Program-made: the position numbers and the translations under genes
Notes under the pieces: model-generated
Databases searched by the model: none
What the model saw: only the letters and a program-made list of their open reading frames with translations
What the model was told of the DNA's origin: nothing
Part shown: piece by piece, positions 26,449 through 34,416 of the stretch
Numbering within the stretch: position 1 is the first letter of the stretch
Layout of the letters: each line of letters opens with the position of its first letter
Assembly (NCBI GenBank): GCA_937868765.1
Contig: CALMNL010000003.1
Span: 186,001-250,000, forward strand
Reading direction: 5' to 3'
From: an uncultured Desulfatitalea sp.
GTDB taxonomy: Bacteria > Desulfobacterota > Desulfobacteria > Desulfobacterales > Desulfosarcinaceae
DNA: 64,000 bases

Positions 26449-26643
26449 CAAGCTGAAGGTATGATCGGCGTCGGCGGTGGCGAGGAAATCCGCGGCCCAG
26501 GTGACCACCGCTGCCATAATACAGAATGGTAAAGGCGCACAAAGCCCGGGGGACAGAGGAGGGGCCATTTGGCAGGCGTGGCAGACTGAAAACCGAATGA
26601 GTGGAACCGTATTGAAAGTGCCGGGACGCCACAGGAGGAATGC

Positions 26644-26868
26644 ATGATCACCCAAGAAAGCCGGGGCAGGGGAGCCGGCAGCGGCAAGAGCGGGGGGCAG
26701 CGCAGCCAAGGCCGTGGCCGGATGCTGAGGGGAACCGTGGCCGCTGGCGCCACGGGCGGCTGTGTTTGCCCGCAATGTGGTCATACGGCGCCTCACCACC
26801 GTGGCATTCCCTGCGTAGCGACCGAATGCCCGAAATGCGGGGCAACAATGATCAGGCAGTTTTTATAA
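26644..26868 (+). CDS. Small zinc-ribbon protein
   Basis: 74-residue protein with a basic, Gly-rich N-terminal half and a C-terminal zinc ribbon, CVCPQCGHTAPHHRG...CPKCGATM. It has a strong ribosome site (AGGAGGAATGC) before ATG 26644. Small Cys-paired proteins of this form occur beside NifX/Orp-type genes, and the next gene is a DUF5320-like partner. It is the first gene after the sigma-54 promoter. Function unknown. Confidence 0.78.
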   Translation: MITQESRGRGAGSGKSGGQRSQGRGRMLRGTVAAGATGGCVCPQCGHTAPHHRGIPCVATECPKCGATMIRQFL

Positions 26869-26890
26869 GGCTGAAAAGGGGAAAGTCGAT

Positions 26891-27277
26891 ATGCCAAGAG
26901 GAGATCGAACAGGACCCTTGGGAATGGGGGCGATGACCGGCCATGCGGCAGGATATTGCACGCGCAATGAGGTGTCGGGATATGGTCCTTTCAGGCCTGC
27001 GGGTGGATTCAGAATGGATTCCGGGACCGGCCTCGGCGAAAACAAAAGACAACTCGGTGGAGGATACGGTCGACGCCCTAGCTCCCATCGAACGGGCTGT
27101 CATGGCTGGTGGTGTGGCCGCCGTGTGGCACCATATGGGGGCGGTCCAACGGGAATGGACTCTGATGCGAAGGATGAAAAACAGATGCTCGCGGCTCGGG
27201 TCAAGACACTGCAATCGGAGCTGGAGGCCATAAGAAAAAGGCTGGACGAAATCGCTTCCAGCGGCTCGAGGCAATGA
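26891..27277 (+). CDS. DUF5320-like Gly-rich protein with C-terminal coiled coil
   Basis: 128-residue protein starting MPRGDRTGPLGMGAMTGHAA, the recognisable N-terminus of DUF5320-type proteins (rich in Gly, Met and aromatic residues). The C-terminal ~40 residues (KQMLAARVKTLQSELEAIRK and on) have a heptad pattern and probably form a coiled coil. The family is regularly found beside NifX/NifB-domain proteins in anaerobes. Ribosome site AAGGGGAAAG precedes ATG 26891. Function unknown. Confidence 0.8.
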   Translation: MPRGDRTGPLGMGAMTGHAAGYCTRNEVSGYGPFRPAGGFRMDSGTGLGENKRQLGGGYGRRPSSHRTGCHGWWCGRRVAPYGGGPTGMDSDAKDEKQMLAARVKTLQSELEAIRKRLDEIASSGSRQ

Positions 27278-27421
27278 TCCTGCGAGCCCCATGCCGTTGC
27301 TTGGTTCTCAAATCGCTCCATGTGCCCTGTGTTCCATGATGACTTGGTTTGCCCAATCAGTGTGGCGCCCCATTCCAAGGAGGGCTCATTGTAAGAACCA
27401 ACGAATGTCGGGGATTGTCCA

Positions 27422-28681
27422 ATGAATATTCCGCACCGATGGGACTGGGATACGCCAGAGAAAGTCGTGCCGTTCGATGATTGGCGTCAGCAGCATCAAT
27501 GGGTGGAGCAGCCCTGCGTCAGTCCGGATGGCGAACGGATCGCGGCCATCGTTTCCCTCGGTGAGGAGGGGTTCGGCGTACGGGTAAATGATCAATTATG
27601 GATGCGGCGCTTTGACAAGGCCTGGCACCTTGGCTTCGCTCCAGACGGCCGGCTGACCACTCTCGTCTCCGATTCCCAGTCATGGACGGTCGCCGTGGAC
27701 GACCATTTGTGGGAGCACCGTTTCGATTATGTCTGGCGCCCGATATTCAGCCGGCAGGGCCGCATGTCCATCGCCTTTCAGCAAGAAAGTCGTTACGGAA
27801 TGGCCTTGGAAGACGAACCCTGGGAGAATCTGTTCGCGCATATCTCTTGCATGCGCTTGAGTCCCGACGGCCAGCGAACAGCGGCTTGTGTCCAGACCAA
27901 AAGCTTGGGGGAAGGCGATATTTTCGGGTTCGCCGAAGGCGCCTTCTCGGCAGCCATCGATGGTGCCGCCTGGTGCCGCCCCTTCATGAATGTATGGCGC
28001 AACTGCTTCAGCGCCGACGGGGCGCACCTGGCCGTAGAGGTACGACTGACGCCGGATAAATATTCCATCGCCGTGGATGAAGAGATTTGGCCATATACCT
28101 TCAATGCGGTGTGGGAACCGCAGTTCCATCCAATCGAAGTCACGGTTACCGCGCCCGTGCGCCACAAGGGTGGTTGGACCCTGGCCCAGGATGGCCGACT
28201 TCTCTGGCAGCAAGCGTTCGTCCAATGCTGGCAGCACCGGTACAGCCCGAATGGAGAGCATATTGCCGCGATCGTTTGTCCACAGTTCGGACAGTGGTCT
28301 GTGGCGGTGGACGGTGGCGCATGGCATCTGCGGGCCGATGAACTGGTGACGGACCTGAAATTCAGCCCCGATGGACACCGTGTGGCCGTGGCTTTGAAGC
28401 ACCGTGGCGCCTGGACCATCGCCGTCGATGACCATTGCTGGCATAACTTCTTCGATCGCGTCTGGCCGCCGGTGTTCAGTCCCGACAGTCGCCATGTAGC
28501 GGTCAAAGCGGAACGCCACGGCGTCTATACCCTGGTTGTGGATGATGTCGTGAGCCAATTGCGGGCGGAGAATATGTGGACGCCGGTGTTTAGTCCCCAC
28601 AACGATAAAGTTCTGGTGCCGATGATCGAGAATGGCGTTTATTCACGACGAGTTATACCCCTGTCCGTACTACTGGCATGA
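27422..28681 (+). CDS. tmcD: TmcD-like tryptophan-rich beta-propeller protein
   Basis: 419-residue protein made of repeated blades with the pattern SPDG-x-RVAVAL...WTIAVDD-x-W. I count 23 Trp. There is no signal peptide, so it should be cytoplasmic. In the Tmc (transmembrane) complex of Desulfovibrio, TmcD is a cytoplasmic Trp-rich WD40-like protein; the match in composition and the adjacent tmcC, tmcB and tmcA genes support the name. Here it is the first tmc gene, whereas in D. vulgaris it is the last. Its precise role in the complex is not known. Confidence 0.85.
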   Translation: MNIPHRWDWDTPEKVVPFDDWRQQHQWVEQPCVSPDGERIAAIVSLGEEGFGVRVNDQLWMRRFDKAWHLGFAPDGRLTTLVSDSQSWTVAVDDHLWEHRFDYVWRPIFSRQGRMSIAFQQESRYGMALEDEPWENLFAHISCMRLSPDGQRTAACVQTKSLGEGDIFGFAEGAFSAAIDGAAWCRPFMNVWRNCFSADGAHLAVEVRLTPDKYSIAVDEEIWPYTFNAVWEPQFHPIEVTVTAPVRHKGGWTLAQDGRLLWQQAFVQCWQHRYSPNGEHIAAIVCPQFGQWSVAVDGGAWHLRADELVTDLKFSPDGHRVAVALKHRGAWTIAVDDHCWHNFFDRVWPPVFSPDSRHVAVKAERHGVYTLVVDDVVSQLRAENMWTPVFSPHNDKVLVPMIENGVYSRRVIPLSVLLA

Positions 28682-28705
28682 AAATGAAAACATGATCGGG
28701 AGTCG

Positions 28706-29368
28706 ATGATGCATGAGCTTTACATGATTGTCAGCGGCCCCATGATGTGGGCGACATGCGTGGTATTCAGCGGTGGTGTCATCTACCAATTGGGGAGACT
28801 GTTGCGGCTGCTGCTCAGAAAGGAAAGATCTTTGCTCAGCTACATGAGCCTGCGGTACAGCCTGCGTTCCATCGCACACTGGATCATTCCGTTCGGCACG
28901 CTCAACATGCGCAGAAACCCTCTCATTACCCTGGTCTCCTTCTCATTCCACATTTGTCTCCTGATTGTGCCCGTCTTTTTAACGGCCCATGTGGTTTTGT
29001 GGGAGGAGGCCTGGAATATCAGCTGGTCGTGCCTGCCGGGCCCGGTGGCCGATGGCATCACCCTCGTTGTTCCGGCCGCCTGCATCTTCTTTGCTTGGCG
29101 CCGCCTCAGGCGACCGGAAGTGCGCTTCGTATCCGATCCGGCGGATTTTATGTTTCTGGTCCTGGTCGCCCTGCCCTTTCTCAGCGGATTCTATTGCTGC
29201 CGGCACTGGCCGGGGTATGAGGTGGTGATGATCGTCCACATCGTCTCCGGCCAGGCACTGTTGGTCAGCCTGCCTTTCACGAGGTTGGCGCACATGATCC
29301 TGGTCTGGTTCACCCGCAGTTACATGGGCTCAGAGTTTGGTGCCGTGCGGCATGCACGGGATTACTGA
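28706..29368 (+). CDS. tmcC: TmcC-like membrane cytochrome b subunit
   Basis: 220-residue NarI-like membrane protein with about five hydrophobic helices. Histidines in or near helices (SFSFHICLL, LTAHVVLWE, MIVHIVSGQ, RLAHMILVW) can ligate two b haems. In Tmc, this subunit takes electrons from periplasmic TmcA through the membrane to the iron-sulfur subunit TmcB. Two ATG codons (28706, 28709) follow CGGGAG. It lies 24 bp after tmcD and 38 bp before tmcB. Confidence 0.88.
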   Translation: MMHELYMIVSGPMMWATCVVFSGGVIYQLGRLLRLLLRKERSLLSYMSLRYSLRSIAHWIIPFGTLNMRRNPLITLVSFSFHICLLIVPVFLTAHVVLWEEAWNISWSCLPGPVADGITLVVPAACIFFAWRRLRRPEVRFVSDPADFMFLVLVALPFLSGFYCCRHWPGYEVVMIVHIVSGQALLVSLPFTRLAHMILVWFTRSYMGSEFGAVRHARDY

Positions 29369-29406
29369 TCCGCTGCATTTGACTTTATAGCGAATAATGA
29401 GGCCCC

Positions 29407-30795
29407 ATGGACGCATTAGCTGAAAACAAGGTCCGCATTCCCTCAATGGCCGGTTCCTCGGCCAAACTTCAGGCGGTCGATGCCGGTATCGAAACTGGCT
29501 TGAAAGGATTGACGCCCGCCAAGATCACCGAGGTCATATCGCGGGTATTGTCGGCTGAAACCGGCGCTCGCCTGATGGCCTATTTTTCCGCTTGCACCCA
29601 TTGCGGTCTTTGCTCGGAGGCCTGTCATTTCTACCTTTCGATGGATGGTGATCCCGCGTGGTCCCCCATGGGTAAAGTCAAGCAAACCCTATGGGAAATG
29701 GTCAAAAAGAAGGGGCGTGTGAGTCCGGCGTTTATCCAACGGGCCGCTCGGATCGCTTATACCGAATGCAACCTTTGCCGCCGTTGCTCCCTGTACTGTC
29801 CCATCGGCATCGATGTCGCGTATTTGCTGTCCGTGGTGCGTCGCATATGCCACGCGTTGGGGGTCATTCCCCTCTATCTGCAGGATACGGTCAACAGCCA
29901 TTCGGCCACCTTCAACCAGATGTGGGTCAAAGCAGACGAGTGGGTCGATACGCTTCAGTGGCAGGAAGAAGATGCCCGGGACGAAATACCGGGCCTGCGC
30001 ATCCCTCTCGAAAAAGAGGGCGCCGAGATCATGTATTCCGTGATTGCACCCGAGCCCAAATTCCAGGCCGGGCTTCTATACAAAGCCGCTGTCATCATGA
30101 ACACCGCCGGTGTGGACTGGACCATGCCGGCGCGGCCCGGGTGGGATAACAGCGACATGGCCATGTACAGCGGCGATTTCGAAATCATGGGGCGACTGAA
30201 ACGGCTTTATTTCGAAACGGCTGTCCGCCTGCGGGTAAAAAAAATCGTCATGTGCGAGTGCGGCCATGCCTTCCGCAGCATCTATGATACTGGAAACCGC
30301 TGGCTTGGCTGGCGTATGCCGCCCATCGAAACCCAGCATGCCATCGACTTTTACCACGAACTTCTGGAAAAAGGCCGTATCCGCATTGCAAAGAAATTTC
30401 AGCCGCTCGTTACCCTCCATGATCCTTGCAACATGGTGCGTGGCTTCGGCTTGCATGAACGAGCACGGGATGTGGTCAAGGCCTTGTGTGAGAATTTCGT
30501 GGAGATGACGCCCAACCGGGAGTACAATTACTGCTGCACGGCCGGAGGCGGTGTGATCAACTGCGGCCCCCCTTACAAGCAGACACGCATGCTCGGCGCA
30601 CGGGTCAAGGCTCTGCAGATGCAAACAGCCGGTGCAAAGATCGTCATCGCCCCATGCCACAATTGCCACAGCGGGCTGGAAGATATCAACCAGCACTATC
30701 GGCTCGGCCTGCACATTCGATATCTTGCCGATATCCTATACGAAGTCATGGAGAAGCCCGGCGCAAAAGAGCTATCTGAGCAGGAGGCTGCATGA
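29407..30795 (+). CDS. tmcB: TmcB-like HdrD/DsrK-type iron-sulfur protein
   Basis: 462-residue cytoplasmic subunit with an HdrC-like ferredoxin pair (CTHCGLCSEAC at ~62 and CNLCRRCSLYCP at ~122) followed by an HdrD-type cysteine-rich region (MCECGHAF, HDPCNMVRG, NYCCTAGGGVINCG, APCHNCHSG) that would hold a catalytic non-cubane [4Fe-4S] cluster. It is the cytoplasmic electron acceptor/donor of the Tmc complex; the physiological substrate, perhaps a thiol/disulfide, is unknown. The stop overlaps the tmcA start (ATGA). Confidence 0.9.
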   Translation: MDALAENKVRIPSMAGSSAKLQAVDAGIETGLKGLTPAKITEVISRVLSAETGARLMAYFSACTHCGLCSEACHFYLSMDGDPAWSPMGKVKQTLWEMVKKKGRVSPAFIQRAARIAYTECNLCRRCSLYCPIGIDVAYLLSVVRRICHALGVIPLYLQDTVNSHSATFNQMWVKADEWVDTLQWQEEDARDEIPGLRIPLEKEGAEIMYSVIAPEPKFQAGLLYKAAVIMNTAGVDWTMPARPGWDNSDMAMYSGDFEIMGRLKRLYFETAVRLRVKKIVMCECGHAFRSIYDTGNRWLGWRMPPIETQHAIDFYHELLEKGRIRIAKKFQPLVTLHDPCNMVRGFGLHERARDVVKALCENFVEMTPNREYNYCCTAGGGVINCGPPYKQTRMLGARVKALQMQTAGAKIVIAPCHNCHSGLEDINQHYRLGLHIRYLADILYEVMEKPGAKELSEQEAA

Positions 30796-31181
30796 TGTCA
30801 AAAGCCTTGATTCCGTTGGCGGTGTCGGCGATCGTCTTTTTTTGCCTCGCAATGAGTTTCGCCCAGGAAGATCATGCACGGTTGGATAATTATGTCTTTG
30901 AGAAACCCGCGATGCCGCCGGCCCTTTTTGACCACGATGCGCACAATGAAAAGGCTGGTATCGACGATTGTGCCATCTGCCATCACGTCATCGAAAATGG
31001 GAAGTTGTCCGAATTCGAAACATCCGAGGACCGGCCTTGTGTCGAATGTCACGGGCTGTCGCCCTCGGCAGAAAATGCGATTGCCCTCCGCCGGGCTTAC
31101 CATCTCCGGTGCAAAGGGTGCCATCTTGACCGCGAAAGCGGGCCGATCATGTGTGGCGGATGCCATTCCCGGGGCGTTTGA
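30792..31181 (+). CDS. tmcA: TmcA-like type II tetraheme cytochrome c3
   Basis: 129-residue exported cytochrome with a signal peptide (cleavage probably after SFA, ~residue 25) and exactly four CxxCH haem sites: CAICH, CVECH, CKGCH and CGGCH. Extra histidines such as FDHDAH and YHLRC supply the second ligands. Type II cytochrome c3 receives electrons from periplasmic hydrogenases/formate dehydrogenases via type I c3 and passes them to TmcC/TmcB. Ribosome site CAGGAGG. It is the last gene of the operon and meets the convergent sigma-54 activator gene 11 bp later. Confidence 0.92.
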   Translation: MMSKALIPLAVSAIVFFCLAMSFAQEDHARLDNYVFEKPAMPPALFDHDAHNEKAGIDDCAICHHVIENGKLSEFETSEDRPCVECHGLSPSAENAIALRRAYHLRCKGCHLDRESGPIMCGGCHSRGV

Positions 31182-31192
31182 GCACAGGTCTC

Positions 31193-32599
31193 CTATCGAG
31201 ATGGCTGGCACTCATTTTTTTGGTTTTTTACCCCCTGTCTGCCATCCTCTTTGGGAAGTTGAAGGCCGATGCGCCTGATCTTGCGATACAGCGTGCTTTT
31301 GTGCATGTTGAGCATGCGTGCCGTGGCGAGCCGGTTGTAATGGTTGTGCTGAAGCGCCGCCAGAATGACTTGGCTTTCCGTGTTGCGCAGGGCGACATCC
31401 ATTCCCACTGGTGAAATGGCCGGAACAGATCCGATCCTTAGATGATCTGGCAGACAATGTACGCCGATTTCACCTTCCGGACAGATCACGAATATGCGTT
31501 CGATGATATTTTCCAACTCGCGGATGTTGCCGGGATAATCATGGAACATCAGCAGGGAGAGGGCCTCCTGGCTGATGCCGGAAACGGGTTTGCCGCGCAG
31601 CCGTTTCATGCGGCCGATAAAGTGTTCGACCAGCATGGGAATATCCTCTTTGCGCTCCCGCAGCGGCGGCAATTCCAAACAAACCACATTGACCCGGTAG
31701 AAAAGATCCTGTCGAAAAAGGCCTTTTTGCACCAGATCGGTCAAATCTTTGTTGGTCGCGGCGATGACGCGCACATCGGCCCGTACCGGCTTGGTGGCGC
31801 CCAGCGGCAGGAATGTCCTTTCTTGAAGCACACGCAGCAGCCGCACCTGGAAAGCCGGGCTCAGGTCGCCGATCTCATCGAGCAGCAGGGTACCTCCCTC
31901 GGCGAGCGCAAATTGCCCCGGTTTGTCCTTGGTCGCATGGGTAAAGGCCCCGGCCTTATAACCAAAAAGCTCGGATTCCAGCAGTGTGTCCGGCAGTGCA
32001 CCGCAATTGATCGCGATGAACGGCTTGCCCTTGCGTGGGCTGAGATTGTGGATCGCCCGCGCCAGCAGTTCCTTGCCTGTTCCGGTTTCGCCCTGAATCA
32101 GTACAGTGCTTTCACTATCCGCGACCTGTGGCAGGATCTTGAAAATCGATTGCATGGAAGGGCTGCGGCTGACGATGTCGCCCACTTGGTACCGCCCGGC
32201 CAGCTCCTTGCGCAGCTCTTCTATCTGGCTGACGTCCCGAAAGATTTCCACGCCACCCAATACCTTGCCATCTTCATCCTTGAGAAGTGAAGTGGACACC
32301 ACCAAGGGAATGGGCATCTTCCGGCTGTTCACAATGTATGCCGAACTGTCTACGAACGGCTTGCCCTGTTTCATGGTTCGGCGTAAAGCGCAGTCGCTTT
32401 CGCACATGTTGGAACGAAATACCTCCCAACAATGCCTTCCCAGTGCCTCCTCGCGCGGGATGCCGGTAATCATCTCGGCGGCGCGATTGAAAGAAGTTAT
32501 CCGCCATTCGTGATCCACGGTAAATACGCCATCCGAGATGCTTTCGAGAATGATTTCGGTGACCCGGGCGGGGACCTGATTCAAACGATCACTTTCCAT
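31193..32599 (-). CDS. Sigma-54-dependent activator with PAS domain and GAFTHA loop
   Basis: 468-residue activator. An N-terminal PAS domain (~12-125) contains SISDGVFTVDHEWRITSFN and a Cys pair (MCESDC) that could sense redox or bind a cluster. The AAA+ domain (~150-385) has Walker A GETGTGKE and Walker B GGTLLLDEIGD, but loop 1 reads GAFTHA instead of GAFTGA. A Fis-type helix-turn-helix is near the C-terminus (NHYNRLATARMLNMHKSTLY). It probably drives the sigma-54 promoters at 26.1 and 26.4 kb. The start has an AAGGTG site. Confidence 0.93.
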   Translation of the reverse strand: MESDRLNQVPARVTEIILESISDGVFTVDHEWRITSFNRAAEMITGIPREEALGRHCWEVFRSNMCESDCALRRTMKQGKPFVDSSAYIVNSRKMPIPLVVSTSLLKDEDGKVLGGVEIFRDVSQIEELRKELAGRYQVGDIVSRSPSMQSIFKILPQVADSESTVLIQGETGTGKELLARAIHNLSPRKGKPFIAINCGALPDTLLESELFGYKAGAFTHATKDKPGQFALAEGGTLLLDEIGDLSPAFQVRLLRVLQERTFLPLGATKPVRADVRVIAATNKDLTDLVQKGLFRQDLFYRVNVVCLELPPLRERKEDIPMLVEHFIGRMKRLRGKPVSGISQEALSLLMFHDYPGNIRELENIIERIFVICPEGEIGVHCLPDHLRIGSVPAISPVGMDVALRNTESQVILAALQHNHYNRLATARMLNMHKSTLYRKIRRIGLQLPKEDGRQGVKNQKNECQPSR

Positions 32600-33018
32600 G
32601 GTTTAGGCACCTTTTAACACTTAAGTATGGTTGGCTCGCAGGCAACTTCACAGTCGCATTCGAGGGACAATAATATAGGACACATTTGCATCAATGCGAC
32701 TATATCTTTTCCGCAAACTGGGCACCATGAATATTTTTCAGCCCTAAATTGCCATTCTTTTTGCTCGTGTCAGGCATATCTCGTTCTCTTGGCTTTATTC
32801 CGAAGGGGTGCAGGCAGTAAGGCATATCAAAAGAATTCTAGGGAAGCCCAATTTTTTTTGAAAAATTGTCTGCGAAAATGAGGCTATCTTTGATGCCTGC
32901 TGGAAGACCCGACGGTTCAACTACACACCGCATAAAAGAAAGGGCAGGGGCAGTTGGCCAATGGTACAGATTGCCCCCAAGCAGATGATCGGGGCGAACT
33001 GCCACTTGGGTGTGTTGC
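32600..33018. other. Intergenic region without a recognised gene
   Basis: About 420 bp between the sigma-54 activator start and the terminator of the Hdr operon, lower in GC than its surroundings. It presumably carries the activator's promoter. The small open frames present lack ribosome sites and recognisable products. No repeat or RNA gene seen. Confidence 0.55.
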
Positions 33019-33059
33019 AAAAAGCAGCGCCTGAGGGCGTCGGGTCCCTCAGGCGCTGC
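33019..33059 (-). terminator. Intrinsic terminator of the hmc/hdr operon
   Basis: A perfect 14-bp stem (GCAGCGCCTGAGGG at 33024-33037 pairing with 33046-33059, eight-base loop) is followed on the minus strand by TTTTTG. It lies ~35 bp past the stop of the FrhB-like gene. Confidence 0.88.
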
Positions 33060-33092
33060 CAGATGGAGGAATAGGTATCAAGTTGATTTGAC

Positions 33093-34259
33093 CTAAGCAG
33101 AATCGATGCCAACTAAATGATATGCCGCCCTATCCGTCTTTCTACGGCGGTGGTTGACTTCGGTATTCCTCGAGAAGAAATTGGCGTTCTGCTTTTTCCT
33201 ATCGGACCATTTTATCGCTTTTTTGTAAGCCTCTGAGCGGATGTCTGGGTTACCATTATTGGGATAACGTTCGATGCTCATCACAGAAGCGTCGTCCAAT
33301 AACGACTCCCCCAGAGGGGTGCGGGCTATGATGGTCGTCCAACCTTGCGGCGCGCCTAAACCGCCAAACGACAGATCGGCGAATTCAGAAGTATAATCGA
33401 GGCAGTAATGGCAAGCATGCCGCTTCATGGAATCGAGTTGGTCAAGTGTAATGAAACGGGTCTCATTATTGCACAGATGAACGATAAGCTGCTCCTTGAT
33501 ATTGATTCTATCGACCTGGTGCCACTTGAAATTGCCAATTTGCTCGATTTGCTGCTTTTGTTCAGAATCAAAAACAAAGTTGCCGGTGCAGAATAGCCCG
33601 AAAAGTATTTTGATGGATCGGGCCGGTTCAATATCCATGGCTTGAATTTTTCTAATCGTGTTGACCTGGCAGGGGGTGCCCACAAAGGCCACTCTATTCA
33701 ACGGTTTCCTGCCTATGTGACCGACTTCGAGCACGGAAGGCGAGTAGGTCGAGTAATTGGCATAAAGCTTTGAATATAGCTCCAATCCTTGTGAGGTATC
33801 AAAGTGGAAGCCGGCGGCGTCGATGATTTCTTCCCTCGTTGTAGCGAGCCAGGGCGATCTTTGAAGCAAACCGGTCTGCTTGGTGACAATGGCGCCATCG
33901 ATGCCCCGCTTATCGAGCAGATGCAACAGCAGCGCCGTTACCACGCCGCCATCCGTCCCACGTCGCCGGATGTCATGGGCCGTGGCGCGTGCCACCGAGA
34001 CGTCCCGGACGCACCCTATCGGTGCTTGCCATGCTGCTAATTTCTTGATTTCATCATCCAGTTCATGGGTTTGAGGGCAAATGACATAGCACAGCCCACA
34101 CTCGATGCACTTATCGATATCTTTGAAGCGGGGTGTTCCGTGCTCGTCCAATTCCAAGGCGCCATAGTTAATGGCAGTACAAAAGGTGACGCAGCCGCCA
34201 CAGCGCAGACACCGCCCTGGTTGTTGGACCTCCTTGATCAGATGGATAAATGTTTTCAC
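33093..34259 (-). CDS. FrhB/FdhB-type flavoprotein with ferredoxin domain
   Basis: 388-residue protein of the coenzyme F420 hydrogenase/dehydrogenase beta-subunit family. Two [4Fe-4S] motifs open it (CLRCGGCVTFC ~17-27 and CIECGLCYVICP ~51-62), then the FrhB N-domain (TDGGVVTALLLHLL) and C-domain (VGTPCQVNTIRKIQ, CHYCLDYTSEFADLSFGG). Relatives use F420, NAD(P)H or ferredoxin through FAD; nothing here decides which. The GTG start 34259 is chosen because AGGAGG lies eight bases upstream. Last gene of the operon with HdrA, so it likely brings electrons to or from HdrA's flavins. Confidence 0.9.
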   Translation of the reverse strand: MKTFIHLIKEVQQPGRCLRCGGCVTFCTAINYGALELDEHGTPRFKDIDKCIECGLCYVICPQTHELDDEIKKLAAWQAPIGCVRDVSVARATAHDIRRRGTDGGVVTALLLHLLDKRGIDGAIVTKQTGLLQRSPWLATTREEIIDAAGFHFDTSQGLELYSKLYANYSTYSPSVLEVGHIGRKPLNRVAFVGTPCQVNTIRKIQAMDIEPARSIKILFGLFCTGNFVFDSEQKQQIEQIGNFKWHQVDRINIKEQLIVHLCNNETRFITLDQLDSMKRHACHYCLDYTSEFADLSFGGLGAPQGWTTIIARTPLGESLLDDASVMSIERYPNNGNPDIRSEAYKKAIKWSDRKKQNANFFSRNTEVNHRRRKTDRAAYHLVGIDSA

Positions 34260-34334
34260 TGTGCTTTCCTCCTGGTTTTGAAGTAAGGAAAAGCAATCCG
34301 GAAAATCCTCCGATTTTTTGGAAGCAGCAAAGAG

Positions 34335-34372
34335 AATGGCCTGCCTATTCTGAAAGCAATAAGCAGGCCATT
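34335..34372 (-). promoter_or_regulatory. Stem-loop between hdrA and the FrhB-like gene
   Basis: A perfect 10-bp stem (AATGGCCTGC / GCAGGCCATT) with an 18-base loop lies 45 bp after the hdrA stop. No U-run follows on the minus strand, so it is more likely an attenuator or an RNA-stability element between the two genes than a full terminator. Confidence 0.5.
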
Positions 34373-34416
34373 AACGTTTGAGTTTAAGGAGATGCACCGC
34401 GCTCAATTGAGGTGCT

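Larger units (their letters stand above)
25976..26643. other. Divergent intergenic control region
   Basis: 668 bp between the leftward Orp-like cluster and the rightward tmc operon. It carries outward-facing sigma-54-type promoters, a candidate at 26094-26110 (-) and a clear one at 26432-26448 (+). The ~320 bp between them is the natural place for enhancer-type activator sites. One short perfect palindrome, GCATGCCATGC, lies at 26313-26323; I cannot tell whether it is a binding site. An opposite-strand open frame here has no ribosome site or recognisable protein. Confidence 0.7.

Noticed and set aside
26553-26575. Second sigma-54-like site (TTGGCAGGCGTGGCAG)
   Set aside because: Only eight bases separate the GG and GC elements instead of ten, so it does not fit the -24/-12 spacing.
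26194-26799. 201-residue minus-strand open frame across the divergent control region
   Set aside because: Overlaps the well-supported zinc-ribbon gene on the other strand and both the sigma-54 promoter and intergenic sequence; no ribosome site or family similarity.
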